The notes under the pieces: model-generated
Databases searched by the model: none
The model's input: only the letters and a program-made list of their open reading frames with translations
Told to the model about the DNA's origin: nothing
Program-made: the position numbers and the translations under genes
From: Rhizobacter sp.
GTDB lineage: Bacteria > Pseudomonadota > Gammaproteobacteria > Burkholderiales > Burkholderiaceae_C
DNA length: 35,868 nucleotides
NCBI GenBank assembly: GCA_025355745.1
Contig: JANXZA010000076.1
Span: 1 to 35,868, forward strand
Direction of reading: 5' to 3'
Shown here: one piece after another, positions 27,829 through 35,868 of the stretch
Layout: each line of letters begins with the position of its first letter
How positions within the stretch are numbered: position 1 is the first letter of the stretch

Positions 27829-30800
27829 ATGACCGACCTGTCCGCCGAATTCAAGGCCCTGGCCGACTACCGCCCGACGAACAAGGTGCGCTTCGTCACG
27901 GCCGCGAGCCTGTTCGATGGCCACGACGCCGCCATCAACATCATGCGGCGCATCCTGCAAGGCATGGGCGCGGAGGTCGTGCACCTCGGCCACAACCGCT
28001 CGGTCGATGAGGTCGTGACGGCGGCTTTGCAGGAAGACGCGCAGGGCATCGCGATCAGCAGCTATCAAGGCGGCCACGTCGAGTACTTCAAGTACATGGT
28101 CGACCTGCTGAAGGCGCGTGGCGGCGCCCACATCCAGGTCTTCGGCGGCGGCGGCGGCGTGATCGTGCGCAGCGAGATCGCCGAGCTGCAAGGCTATGGC
28201 GTGACCCGCATCTACAGCCCGGAAGACGGCCAGCGCATGGGCCTGGCCGGCATGATCGGCGAGATGGTGATGCGCTGCGACCACGACCTGTCTGTCCATG
28301 CACCGACGGACCTGGCGGCCGTGCAGGGCCAGACCGAAGCGCACTGGCGGGCCTTGGCGCAGCTCATCACCGCGCTGGAAAACGGCAAGGTCAGCGCTGA
28401 CTTGAAGGCCGCGATGCATGCGCAGGCTGGGTTGACGAAGACGCCGGTGCTCGGCATCACCGGCACCGGCGGCGCCGGCAAGTCGAGCCTGACCGACGAG
28501 TTGATCCGGCGCCTCCGGCTGGATCAGAACGATGCGTTGCGCGTGGCCGTGATCTCGATCGACCCGTCGCGGCGCAAGAGCGGCGGTGCGCTGCTCGGCG
28601 ACCGCATCCGCATGAACGCCATTCAACCCTGGAGCCGCCACGCGGCTCCCCTGACCCCTCCTTCCCCCGCTGGGGGAAGGCCGGATTGGGGGTCGACCGA
28701 CACCGATGCAGCCCGCAAGACCCCCACCCCACCGTCCCCCGGCGGGGGAGGGAGTCCGGACAACGGCCAGCGCGTCTTCATGCGCAGCCTGGCCACCCGC
28801 GACTTCGGCTCCGAGATCAGCCAAGCCCTGCCCGATGTGCTCGCCGCCACCAAATGTGCAGGCTTCGACCTCATCATCGTCGAGACCTCCGGCATCGGCC
28901 AGGGCGACGCGGCGATCGTGCCGCTGGTCGATGTGCCGATGTACGTGATGACGCCCGAGTTCGGCGCCGCCAGCCAGCTGGAGAAGATCGACATGCTCGA
29001 CTTCGCCGAGTTCGTCGCGATCAACAAGTTCGACCGCAAGGGCGCGGCCGATGCGCTGCGCGATGTCGCCAAGCAGGTGCAGCGCAACAAGGAAGCGTGG
29101 ACCACCAAGACCGAACAGATGCCGGTCTTCGGCACGATGGCCAGCCGCTTCAACGACGACGGCGTGACGGCGCTCTATCAAGCCTTGCTGCCGCGCCTGG
29201 CCGGCCTGGGCATGCCGGTCGTCGCCGGCAGCCTGCCGGTGGCTGCGACCCGCCACAGCACCCACCAGGTGCCGATCGTGCCGGGTGCGCGGGCCCGCTA
29301 CCTGGCCGACATCGCCGATACGGTGCGCGGCTACAAGGCCCGCGCGGGAGTGCAGGCCGCACTCGCGCGCGAAGTGCAGCAACTGCGCGCCAGCGCGGCG
29401 ATGCTCGTCATCGACAAGCCGGACCGCTCGCGCGCGGCCGAGGCGGTGGTGAACCTCGCCGAGCAGCGCGAGGCGCGGCAAGACGCGCAAGCGAAGAAGC
29501 TGCTCGGCATGTGGCCCGACATGCGCAGAGCCTATGCCGGCGACGAGTACGTGGTGAAGATCCGCGACAAGGAATTGCGCACCGAGCTGGTCTACACGTC
29601 GTTGAGTGGCAGCAAGATCCGCAAGGTCGCGTTGCCCACCTTCGAGGACCACGGCGAACTGCTGAAGTGGCTGATGCTCGACAGCGTGCCCGGCAGCTTC
29701 CCGTACACCGCCGGCACCTTCGCGTTCAAGCGCGAGGGCGAAGACCCGACCCGCATGTTCGCCGGTGAGGGCGATGCGTTCCGCACCAACACGCGCTTCA
29801 AGCTGCTGAGTTCAGGCATGGCGGCAAAGCGGTTGTCCACAGCGTTCGACAGCGTCACGCTGTACGGCAACGACCCGGCGGTGCGGCCCGACATCTACGG
29901 CAAGGTCGGCAACTCGGGCGTGAGCATCGCCACGCTCGACGACATCAAGGTGCTGTACGGCGGCTTCGACCTGACCAACCCCCAAACTTCGGTGAGCATG
30001 ACGATCAACGGCCCGGCGCCGACGATCCTGGCGATGTTCATGAACACCGCGATCGACCAGAACCTCGACAAGTTCAAGACAGACAACGGCCGCGAGCCGA
30101 CCGCCGACGAGGCGCAGAAGATCACCGCCTGGGTCAAGGAGAACGTGCGCGGCACGGTGCAGGCCGACATCCTGAAGGAGGATCAGGGCCAGAACACCTG
30201 CATCTTCTCGACCGAGTTCTCGTTGAAGGTGATGGGCGACATCGCCGAGTATTTCGTGCACCACAAGGTGCGCAATTTCTACTCGGTGAGCATCAGCGGC
30301 TATCACATCGCCGAGGCCGGCGCGAACCCGATCAGCCAGCTCGCGTTCACCTTGAGCAACGGCTTCACCTTCGTCGAGGCCTACCTTGCCCGAGGCATGC
30401 ACATCGACGACTTCGCGCCGAACCTGAGCTTCTTCTTTAGCAACGGCATGGACCCGGAGTACACGGTGCTCGGGCGCGTCGCGCGGCGCATCTGGGCGGT
30501 GGCGATGCGGGATCGTTACGGCGCCAACGAGCGCAGTCAGAAGCTCAAGTACCACGTGCAGACGAGTGGCCGCAGCTTGCACGCGCAGGAGATCCAGTTC
30601 AACGACATCCGCACCACCTTGCAGGCGCTGATCGCGATCTACGACAACTGCAACTCGCTGCACACCAACGCCTTCGACGAGGCCATCACCACGCCGACCG
30701 AAGACAGCGTGCGCCGGGCGATGGCGATCCAGCTCATCATCAACCGCGAGTGGGGTCTGGCGAAGAACGAAAACCCGAACCAGGGCGCCTTCATCATCGA

Positions 30801-31248
30801 CGAGCTGACCGAAATCGTCGAGGAAGCGGTGCTCGCCGAGTTTGAGAAGATCGCCGAGCGCGGCGGTGTGCTGGGAGCCATGGAGACGGGCTATCAACGC
30901 GGCAAGATTCAGGAGGAATCGATGCACTACGAGATGCTCAAGCACACCGGCGAGTACCCGATCGTCGGCGTCAACACCTTTCGCAACCTGCACGGCGACC
31001 CGGTGGTCGACACGCTGGAACTGGCGCGCTCGACCGACGAAGAAAAGCAGAGTCAGTTGCAGCGCCTGGCCGCGTTCCAGACTTTGCACTCTGGCGAATC
31101 GCCGGCCATGCTGAAGCGCCTGCAAGACGCGGTGATCGCCAACGCGAACGTGTTCGAGGTGCTGATGGACGCCGTGCGCTGCTGCTCGCTCGGGCAGATC
31201 ACGAACGCGCTGTTCGAGGTGGGCGGGCAGTATCGGCGCAGCATGTAG
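27829..31248 (+). CDS. icmF: fused isobutyryl-CoA mutase (B12 domain, G-protein chaperone, mutase) with an internal repeat insertion
   Basis: This 1139-aa adenosylcobalamin enzyme interconverts isobutyryl-CoA and n-butyryl-CoA, and in some members isovaleryl-CoA and pivalyl-CoA. Residues 20-160 are the B12-binding domain (FDGHDAA with Asp30 and His32; VFGGGGGVI). Residues 205-500 are the MeaB-like GTPase (Walker [10 protein letters not shown], Lys218; [22 protein letters not shown]). The rest is the mutase large domain ([23 protein letters not shown] and onward). An insertion of about 48 residues (266-313) made of REP-like palindromes lies between RIRMNAI and [10 protein letters not shown], and roughly accounts for the length above the usual 1085-1100 aa. 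A ggaga ribosome site precedes the ATG. Leaving the frame open suggests the enzyme still works, but this is untested. Confidence 0.93.
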   Translation: MTDLSAEFKALADYRPTNKVRFVTAASLFDGHDAAINIMRRILQGMGAEVVHLGHNRSVDEVVTAALQEDAQGIAISSYQGGHVEYFKYMVDLLKARGGAHIQVFGGGGGVIVRSEIAELQGYGVTRIYSPEDGQRMGLAGMIGEMVMRCDHDLSVHAPTDLAAVQGQTEAHWRALAQLITALENGKVSADLKAAMHAQAGLTKTPVLGITGTGGAGKSSLTDELIRRLRLDQNDALRVAVISIDPSRRKSGGALLGDRIRMNAIQPWSRHAAPLTPPSPAGGRPDWGSTDTDAARKTPTPPSPGGGGSPDNGQRVFMRSLATRDFGSEISQALPDVLAATKCAGFDLIIVETSGIGQGDAAIVPLVDVPMYVMTPEFGAASQLEKIDMLDFAEFVAINKFDRKGAADALRDVAKQVQRNKEAWTTKTEQMPVFGTMASRFNDDGVTALYQALLPRLAGLGMPVVAGSLPVAATRHSTHQVPIVPGARARYLADIADTVRGYKARAGVQAALAREVQQLRASAAMLVIDKPDRSRAAEAVVNLAEQREARQDAQAKKLLGMWPDMRRAYAGDEYVVKIRDKELRTELVYTSLSGSKIRKVALPTFEDHGELLKWLMLDSVPGSFPYTAGTFAFKREGEDPTRMFAGEGDAFRTNTRFKLLSSGMAAKRLSTAFDSVTLYGNDPAVRPDIYGKVGNSGVSIATLDDIKVLYGGFDLTNPQTSVSMTINGPAPTILAMFMNTAIDQNLDKFKTDNGREPTADEAQKITAWVKENVRGTVQADILKEDQGQNTCIFSTEFSLKVMGDIAEYFVHHKVRNFYSVSISGYHIAEAGANPISQLAFTLSNGFTFVEAYLARGMHIDDFAPNLSFFFSNGMDPEYTVLGRVARRIWAVAMRDRYGANERSQKLKYHVQTSGRSLHAQEIQFNDIRTTLQALIAIYDNCNSLHTNAFDEAITTPTEDSVRRAMAIQLIINREWGLAKNENPNQGAFIIDELTEIVEEAVLAEFEKIAERGGVLGAMETGYQRGKIQEESMHYEMLKHTGEYPIVGVNTFRNLHGDPVVDTLELARSTDEEKQSQLQRLAAFQTLHSGESPAMLKRLQDAVIANANVFEVLMDAVRCCSLGQITNALFEVGGQYRRSM
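28631..28756. repeat. pair of inverted REP-like palindromes inside icmF
   Basis: Three hairpins follow one another. GGAGCCGC pairs with GCGGCTCC (28631-28649, 3-base loop). CCTTCCCCC pairs with GGGGGAAGG (28660-28680, loop GCT), nested in GACCCC/GGGGTC (28653-28694). TCCCCC pairs with GGGGGA (28735-28749, loop GGC). The third lies in a 38-bp unit (28719-28756) whose reverse complement resembles the 42-bp unit at 28653-28694, so the two form a head-to-head BIME-like pair about 24 bp apart. Both lie in frame in icmF with no stop codon. Confidence 0.8.
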
Positions 31249-31281
31249 GGTGGGAACGCCTTGCGCCGTAGCGCTTAAGGG

Positions 31282-32334
31282 TCAGTCAGCCGCGTCGTCC
31301 AGGATGCCGATCTCGCGCTCGATCTGCTCGGTGCTCGGCAGGCTGGTTTGAAGTTCGGCCGGCAACGACTCGATCAACTGGTACTCGGCCACGCCCATTG
31401 GCTTGTGCGAGTCACGAAGCGCGTACTCCGCCACCACACGGTTCTTGGTCTTGCACAGAAGCAGGCCGATAGTTGGTCCGTCCTCGGGCGACTTCACCTG
31501 GGCATCGACCGCCGTGAGGTAGAAGCCCAGTTGACCCGTATGTGCCGGCTTGAAGGCACCCGCCTTCAACTCCACGACGACGTAACACCGCAGCTTGAGG
31601 TGATAGAAAAGCAGGTCGATGAAGAAGTCATCGCCACCGACTTCGATGGGCACCTGCCGCCCGACGAAGGCGAAGCCGGCACCCAACTCGAGCAGGAAGC
31701 GGGAAATGTGGCGCACCAGGGCCGCCTCGATCGCACGCTCGTCGACTTCCGAGCCGATGTCGAGAAAGTCGAAGAGATAGGGGTCCTTCAAGGTGCCGTG
31801 TGCCAGGTCCGAACCCGGTGCGGGCAGACGGGCTTCGAAGTTGGTGACCGCGCGGCCCTCGCGCTCCAGCGGTCGCCCCTCGATCTGGTGGGTGAGCACA
31901 TTGCGGGACCAGCCGTGCTCGACGGCGCGTGCAGCATAGGCCAGCCGCGACGAACGGTCCTTGAACTTGGACAGCAGCACCAGGTTGTGGCCCCAGGGCA
32001 AATGTCCAACAGCCTGTTGGACGATTGGCTCATCGGGCCAAGCCTCGGCGAACGCGCGCATGTACAGCAGGTTGGCGCGCGAAAAGCCCTTCATGTCGGG
32101 AAAGGCATTGCGCAAGTCGTGCGCCAGCCGCTCGATGACCTTGGCACCCAAGCCCTGCGCCGTCTGCCGGGCCAGGAAGTCGCGGCCGATCTGCCAGTAC
32201 AGCAGCACCAATTCGCGATTCACCGCCAGCGCGGCGCGCTGCTGGGCGCCGTGGATGCGGGCCTTCAGCTCGACCAGCCATTCGGCGTAGGCCGGCGGGG
32301 CAGTGGAGAGTGACGTGGGCCGGGATGTCGGCAT
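31282..32334 (-). CDS. DUF1016 / YhcG-family PD-(D/E)XK nuclease
   Basis: A 350-aa protein of the YhcG family. The DUF1016 N-terminal helical domain covers about 15-175 (NRELVLLYWQIGRDFLARQ, FPDMKGFSRANLLYMRAFAEAW, LPWGHNLVLLSKFKD). The PD-(D/E)XK nuclease domain follows (about 183-345), with Asp240 in FFIDLLFYH, the VVVELK motif (Glu255, Lys257) and Gln268. The active site looks intact. Members often lie beside DNA methyltransferases, as here: it starts 29 bp after the methylase gene ends. No good ribosome site is visible. It is convergent with icmF, separated by 33 bp. A role in DNA restriction or defence is inferred. Confidence 0.88.
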   Translation of the reverse strand: MPTSRPTSLSTAPPAYAEWLVELKARIHGAQQRAALAVNRELVLLYWQIGRDFLARQTAQGLGAKVIERLAHDLRNAFPDMKGFSRANLLYMRAFAEAWPDEPIVQQAVGHLPWGHNLVLLSKFKDRSSRLAYAARAVEHGWSRNVLTHQIEGRPLEREGRAVTNFEARLPAPGSDLAHGTLKDPYLFDFLDIGSEVDERAIEAALVRHISRFLLELGAGFAFVGRQVPIEVGGDDFFIDLLFYHLKLRCYVVVELKAGAFKPAHTGQLGFYLTAVDAQVKSPEDGPTIGLLLCKTKNRVVAEYALRDSHKPMGVAEYQLIESLPAELQTSLPSTEQIEREIGILDDAAD

Positions 32335-32363
32335 GGCGGGCTCGCGTGGGTAAGGCTCGCAAC

Positions 32364-34886
32364 TCAGCGCAGAAACCCAAGTGTCTCAATTGAAGGCGCC
32401 AGCTTTGATCGCAGTGCATCGTGCGCCGCTTTCAGCGTTGCCAGCGGCTCGCCGCCGAGATCGCGGTCCGCAAGCGCGCTGCGCACCTGCCACCAGCCGG
32501 CGTCCCATGACTGCAGCTTGAACTTCGATGTTCGCAACAGGTTCAGGCACTCAAAGCATTCCCGAAATACCGCTTCACCGGCCGCCACCACCGCCATCGC
32601 CTCGGCCGACAGCGCATGGCGCGCCAACCAGCCGGCGGCAAAGCGGTCTTGCGCCGTGCGCAACTGCATCGCGATGTCGGCATCGGCGTGCTGCCATTGA
32701 CGCATTCGCGCCAATGGCACGGGGAACAAATGGTTGTCGATCTGGTAGGTGCTCCCGCCGTACGCCACATCGCGAATCGCCGTGGTGTTGTTGCTGTTCG
32801 CGTACAGGCTCCACACCACGCAGTCGGTAACGAACTCGACGCTGGGCGGCGTGGACGGCTGCATGAACGGGTCACGGTCGTTGTGCCATTGCGCCTTCGG
32901 CAGGCGGCGCACGGCATGCACGACCATTGCCTGTTCGAAGTTGCCTGGTGTCACGCTGTGCCCGCCGGCACTCGCGTACGGCCCCGACAACAGCGCCGTC
33001 ATGTTCTGGTTCTGCAAGTCATTGCCCTTGCACATGAACGAGGCCAAAAAACCGTCACTGATGCGATCGCGCAGGTCGGGGCCGATCGTCTTGACGGTGA
33101 TCGCCGACGAGAACGGCGGGAAGACGGTGACCGCTGGCGGTCGGGCGATCCATTTCGACAAGTAGACGTCGCGGTGCTCGCTGGCGATGCGCTTCGTCCC
33201 GGTCTTTTGCACCGCGTTGTCGAACACATCGAGTTCGATGCGTTGCGACTCGAGCGCCTGCTCGTCATGCAAACGCCACAACAGGAACCCGACCGGGAAC
33301 TGGCTGGTGCGTGACGTGCCGTCGAAGTTGACCGACGAAAACATGAAGCCGCGCTCGAACGCGAACCGGAACACGCGATCACGCAAGGCCTGGTCGTTGT
33401 TCGCATTCAAATACTTGATCTTTGAGAACATGCCGAGCCAGGCCTGGCGGCCGGCGAACTCTCGGCGAATCCGGAAGATGAACTGCGAGAACAGTTCGCG
33501 GCTTACCTCCCCCAGCCCCTGTGCGTGCATTTCGTCGCGCACCAGCGTGCGCGATACATCGGCCTTGTTGGCGCCCGCCGCGCCACCTTGCTGGGCAGTG
33601 GCAAATGGCGGGTTGATCAGCACGATCCAGCGAATCGCAGGGTTGGCCAGGTCATCGCGCAAGCGCTGCGGCAGCTTCCACGTAAGCTGCGGCGCATACG
33701 CCAACAACGTTTGTCCGGTGGCCGTGCGGCCGCCTTCGAACACACTGCCGACATCGTCGTTCAGGTAGTCGTACTGGAACACTTCGGCGGCCGGGAACAG
33801 GCGCTCGCAGTGCTCCACGTCCTCGCGGTACAGGGTTGACAAGTACACCTTCGGCCATGCCGCTGCGGGCAGGTGGTATTGCAGGTTGCCGGTGCCGGCC
33901 GCCATGTCCCAGAGCCGCACGTCGTCGTGCTCCCACCAGCGCGCGCCGAGGGTTCGCTCGATGTAGTCGAGTGCCTTGCTGGCGAAGCGCAGCGGCGTGA
34001 AGAACTCGCCGTGCTTGCGGCGGTCGACCTCGGCCGTCAGGCGGTCGATCTTGGCGAAGATGCCGCGCAGGGTTTCGCTGTCGGTGACCTTCTCGTAGAG
34101 GCGCCAGAAGCGTTCGTAGTCATCCGCCAGGATCTGCTTGATGCGAACGTCTTCAGGCCCGACCTGAAAGTACACCCTACCCTGGTTTGCCACGACCTGC
34201 GTGCGCCCCAACTGGATGTCGTTGACGAAGTAGCGCGACGATTTGAAGCCGTTGCGCACCGCTTCGCCGAACACTTCGTTCCAGTAGACGAACACGTCTT
34301 CAAAGTTGTCTTCGGTGATGAGCTTCTTGTTGTCTGAAAAGTCGAGTGCGAGCTGTGCCACAAAGTGGTGATCGAGTTCACGCAGCGCGGCCTGCGCGGG
34401 TTCATCGCTGGTCATTGAAAAGACCTGCAAGCCGCGCATCGCCGCGTGACCTTGCAAGGTCGCAACCAAGCGTGGGTCCGGCTGCGAGGGCGCCAGGTCC
34501 CAGTCGAAGCGACCTTCGGATTCGCCGAACACTTCGCGCCAGTCGGCAACAGGGGAGAGCACCACCGTGTCGCGGTCGATAAGGGCCAGCATCGGTGGCA
34601 CGGCGCGGCGGTCGTGGCCCAGGCGCAGGCGGCGCAGGTAGTACATCGTTTGAGCCAGCACCTGCGCGCAACGCGCAGCCTGAGTCAACGCCGCAACGTG
34701 CTTGAACTCGAACAGCATCTGCGGCGTGTAGAGATCGATGTCTTCGCTGGTGTCGTAGTCAAGACCCAGTGCCTTGGCCCAGGCGGCTTTGACATCTTCT
34801 TCGCGCTTGGCACGACCGAGCCGATCTTTAAGGTCAGTAAGGCGCTTGGCGGCTTGCTGGGAACTGTTGTTGCGGCGTGTCGGCAT
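32364..34886 (-). CDS. N6-adenine DNA methyltransferase with nuclease-like N-terminus (type IIG-like)
   Basis: An 840-aa protein. Residues 30-90 look like a PD-(D/E)XK nuclease: DIDLYTPQMLFEFK gives Asp49/Asp51 and Glu60-X-Lys62, followed by QVLAQTMYYLRRL. A helical linker follows (160-290). The amino-methyltransferase core starts at GEFFTPLRFASKALDYI (293-309), with the AdoMet motif DMAAGTGN (327-334) and the catalytic NPPF (425-428). The last 300 residues probably recognise DNA. This order is that of single-chain type IIG/IIL restriction-modification enzymes, but it could also be an orphan or BREX-like methylase acting with the YhcG nuclease next door. It follows higA by 67 bp without a clear ribosome site. 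Confidence 0.85.
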   Translation of the reverse strand: MPTRRNNSSQQAAKRLTDLKDRLGRAKREEDVKAAWAKALGLDYDTSEDIDLYTPQMLFEFKHVAALTQAARCAQVLAQTMYYLRRLRLGHDRRAVPPMLALIDRDTVVLSPVADWREVFGESEGRFDWDLAPSQPDPRLVATLQGHAAMRGLQVFSMTSDEPAQAALRELDHHFVAQLALDFSDNKKLITEDNFEDVFVYWNEVFGEAVRNGFKSSRYFVNDIQLGRTQVVANQGRVYFQVGPEDVRIKQILADDYERFWRLYEKVTDSETLRGIFAKIDRLTAEVDRRKHGEFFTPLRFASKALDYIERTLGARWWEHDDVRLWDMAAGTGNLQYHLPAAAWPKVYLSTLYREDVEHCERLFPAAEVFQYDYLNDDVGSVFEGGRTATGQTLLAYAPQLTWKLPQRLRDDLANPAIRWIVLINPPFATAQQGGAAGANKADVSRTLVRDEMHAQGLGEVSRELFSQFIFRIRREFAGRQAWLGMFSKIKYLNANNDQALRDRVFRFAFERGFMFSSVNFDGTSRTSQFPVGFLLWRLHDEQALESQRIELDVFDNAVQKTGTKRIASEHRDVYLSKWIARPPAVTVFPPFSSAITVKTIGPDLRDRISDGFLASFMCKGNDLQNQNMTALLSGPYASAGGHSVTPGNFEQAMVVHAVRRLPKAQWHNDRDPFMQPSTPPSVEFVTDCVVWSLYANSNNTTAIRDVAYGGSTYQIDNHLFPVPLARMRQWQHADADIAMQLRTAQDRFAAGWLARHALSAEAMAVVAAGEAVFRECFECLNLLRTSKFKLQSWDAGWWQVRSALADRDLGGEPLATLKAAHDALRSKLAPSIETLGFLR

Positions 34887-34953
34887 CAGGAGGGCGTTGG
34901 GGATGTGAGGAGTTTCAAGTCAACCGATTCACGGCTTTGTGCTCAGGCGCCCA

Positions 34954-35304
34954 TCAAGCCGCCAGCGGCTCCACTGCCGCCAGCACTGCTTCCATTCCGT
35001 CTCGGGCCACACGAAGCTCATAGTCTTTCTGGAGGTTGAGCCAGAACTCGGCCGTGGTGCCGAAATACCGGCCCAGGCGCAGCGCCGTGTCGGCCGTGAT
35101 CGCACGTTGCCCCTTCAGGATGGCCGTGATGCGATTGGCCGGCACATGCAGTGCAGTTGCCAACGCGTTGGCCGTCAACTGGTGCGGCGCCAGAAACTCG
35201 GTGCGGAGCAGTTCACCGGGCGGTGTCACGACGAGCTTGCGGCGCGGGCGTGCGAGTACGTCGCTGAAATGGGTCTTCTCGAGATCGGTAAATCGAATCG
35301 TCAT
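34954..35304 (-). CDS. higA: HigA-family antitoxin (XRE helix-turn-helix)
   Basis: A 116-aa antitoxin and autorepressor. A helix-turn-helix of the HigA type covers about 28-90: PPGELLRTEFLAPHQLTANALATALHVPANRITAILKGQRAITADTALRLGRYFGTTAEFWLNLQ. The first 25 residues (MTIRFTDLEKTHFSDVLARPRRK) and last 20 may bind the toxin or finish the fold. GGAG lies 8 bases before the ATG. It starts 17 bp after higB, the toxin-first order typical of higBA. It may also affect the methylase operon downstream. Confidence 0.92.
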   Translation of the reverse strand: MTIRFTDLEKTHFSDVLARPRRKLVVTPPGELLRTEFLAPHQLTANALATALHVPANRITAILKGQRAITADTALRLGRYFGTTAEFWLNLQKDYELRVARDGMEAVLAAVEPLAA

Positions 35305-35321
35305 GCTCGTACTCCTGCAGG

Positions 35322-35603
35322 TCAGTGGTAGTCCACCACTTCGACTTCGGTGGCTTGCCCGGCCTGAAACTGGAAACAGATGCGCCTCTGGTCATTGATC
35401 CGGATGCTCCACTGACCGCGCCGGTCACCGCCCAGCTTTTCCAGCCGATGGCTGGGCGGGCTGCGCAGGTCGGCGAGGGTTGCCGCCGCGTGCAACAGGC
35501 GCAGCTTGTCGAAGGCGCGTTGTGCGATCTCCGGCGGAAGCCCTTTGACCGCGTTGCCAAGGAACAGGGCGGCCGTGCGCTTGTCCCGGAAGCTTTCAAT
35601 CAT
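35322..35603 (-). CDS. higB: HigB-family mRNA-cleaving toxin (RelE/ParE superfamily)
   Basis: A 93-aa toxin of the RelE/ParE fold. Visible family parts are the start MIESFRDKRTAALF, then PPEIAQRAFDKLRLLHAA, LRSPPSHRLEKLGGDRRGQWSIRINDQRRICFQF and the end VEVVDYH. HigB toxins cut mRNA on the ribosome. The basic residues in RRGQWSIRINDQRR and the final His match the active-site region, so it looks intact. HigA is encoded directly behind it. A promoter lies so close upstream that the message may be leaderless or nearly so. Confidence 0.92.
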   Translation of the reverse strand: MIESFRDKRTAALFLGNAVKGLPPEIAQRAFDKLRLLHAAATLADLRSPPSHRLEKLGGDRRGQWSIRINDQRRICFQFQAGQATEVEVVDYH

Positions 35604-35609
35604 CGTGCG

Positions 35610-35638
35610 AGACTAGTACGCGTTACGTAAAACGTCAA
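35610..35638 (-). promoter_or_regulatory. higBA promoter with internal palindromic operator
   Basis: On the reverse strand TTGACG (-35) and TAGTCT (-10, 35610-35615) are separated by 17 bp. The spacer holds the perfect palindrome TTACGTAA (35623-35630), a likely site for HigA autorepression. The predicted transcription start falls at or next to the higB ATG (35603). Confidence 0.6.
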
Positions 35639-35731
35639 GCCAGGGTCGATCGGTCCGTGTCCATTGATCCGCGCCGATTTGCGCGTCGTCTCGATGAGCT
35701 TCGCGGCATGCGCCCTATGATGCATTTGGCC

Positions 35732-35868
35732 ATGACCCTGACCCGCGCCGAAGCCTACCTCAGCACGTTCCACGACGCGAACCCCGGCGCGACTTCGCGG
35801 GCCTTCGAAGCGCTGGGTGTGGCATGCGGCGAACGCAGGTTCGCGTCCACCTACGCGTCGCTCATCGC
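35732..35868 (+). CDS. N-terminal fragment of a probable class I SAM methyltransferase, cut by window edge
   Basis: An open frame runs to the window end from an ATG at 35732, with in-frame alternative ATGs at 35717 and 35720. The visible 45 residues begin MTLTRAEAYLSTFHDANPGATS, then FEALGVACGERRFASTYASLI. I recall this start from Burkholderiales class I SAM-dependent methyltransferases, but the AdoMet-binding motif lies outside the window, so the call is tentative. No good ribosome site is seen. The gene lies divergent from higBA and may mark the right edge of the accessory block. Confidence 0.5.
   Translation, partial: MTLTRAEAYLSTFHDANPGATSRAFEALGVACGERRFASTYASLI

Noticed and set aside
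31249-31281. Strong terminator between icmF and the YhcG gene
   Set aside because: Only a 4-bp GCGC/GCGC stem is present, with no T-run.
35623-35638. Third LiuR-type site in the higBA promoter
   Set aside because: The reverse strand reads TTGACGTTTTACGTAA, close to the LiuR-type core, but the ACGT half-sites are one base further apart. It sits in a toxin-antitoxin promoter where a HigA operator is more likely.

Overview
The window is high-GC, gene-dense bacterial chromosome with short intergenic gaps and many 4-bp ATGA start/stop overlaps. Gene content and order point to a betaproteobacterium of the order Burkholderiales, probably in the Rubrivivax/Leptothrix/Ideonella/Methylibium neighbourhood. 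The supporting features are corC-lnt-glyQ-glyS-gmhB-plsC, hslVU beside a STAS protein and a DksA with an Ala/Pro/Lys-rich N-terminus, liuR-liuA, and a fused isobutyryl-CoA mutase. The genus is an inference from gene order only. No tRNA, rRNA, CRISPR array or insertion sequence was seen, and no stretch over about 300 bases lacks a gene.

Layout. (1) 1-3293: a leucine-catabolism divergon. liuR, liuA (isovaleryl-CoA dehydrogenase) and a GNAT acetyltransferase run leftward, and an MBL-fold hydrolase runs rightward, with a LiuR-type operator between. (2) 3364-5724: an exported S9 peptidase followed by a long MITE-like hairpin. (3) 5772-14616: a leftward nine-gene train, corC, lnt, glyQ, glyS, two accessory genes, gmhB, plsC and a YgjP-like metallopeptidase. 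The accessory pair (a small helical protein and a nucleotidyltransferase-like protein) sits between glyS and gmhB. (4) 14819-20795: rightward genes for a CobW-family GTPase, a DksA-type protein with one zinc-finger cysteine, a STAS protein, and the HslVU protease. (5) 20921-26819: leftward genes for a ketosynthase, a ketosynthase-like chain-length-factor protein, a halogenase-like flavoprotein, an uncharacterised protein, CoaX and an OsmC-family protein. (6) 26885-31248: a 26-bp perfect palindrome ahead of ppk2 and icmF. (7) 31282-35603: a leftward accessory block, higBA, an 840-aa N6-DNA methyltransferase with a nuclease-like N-terminus, and a DUF1016/YhcG nuclease. (8) 35732-end: the start of a truncated gene.

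How the parts connect. The core of the palindrome ahead of ppk2-icmF matches the putative operator beside liuR at 13 of 15 positions. This suggests that one MerR-family regulator controls leucine oxidation (liuA), perhaps the MBL hydrolase, and the B12-dependent acyl-CoA mutase more than 24 kb away. icmF also carries an in-frame pair of inverted REP-like palindromes that adds about 48 residues inside its G-protein domain. The most promising less-described systems are the higBA-methylase-nuclease operon, the glyS/gmhB accessory pair with an altered nucleotidyltransferase motif, and the small ketosynthase/chain-length-factor/halogenase cassette, which lacks the rest of an aryl-polyene pathway.
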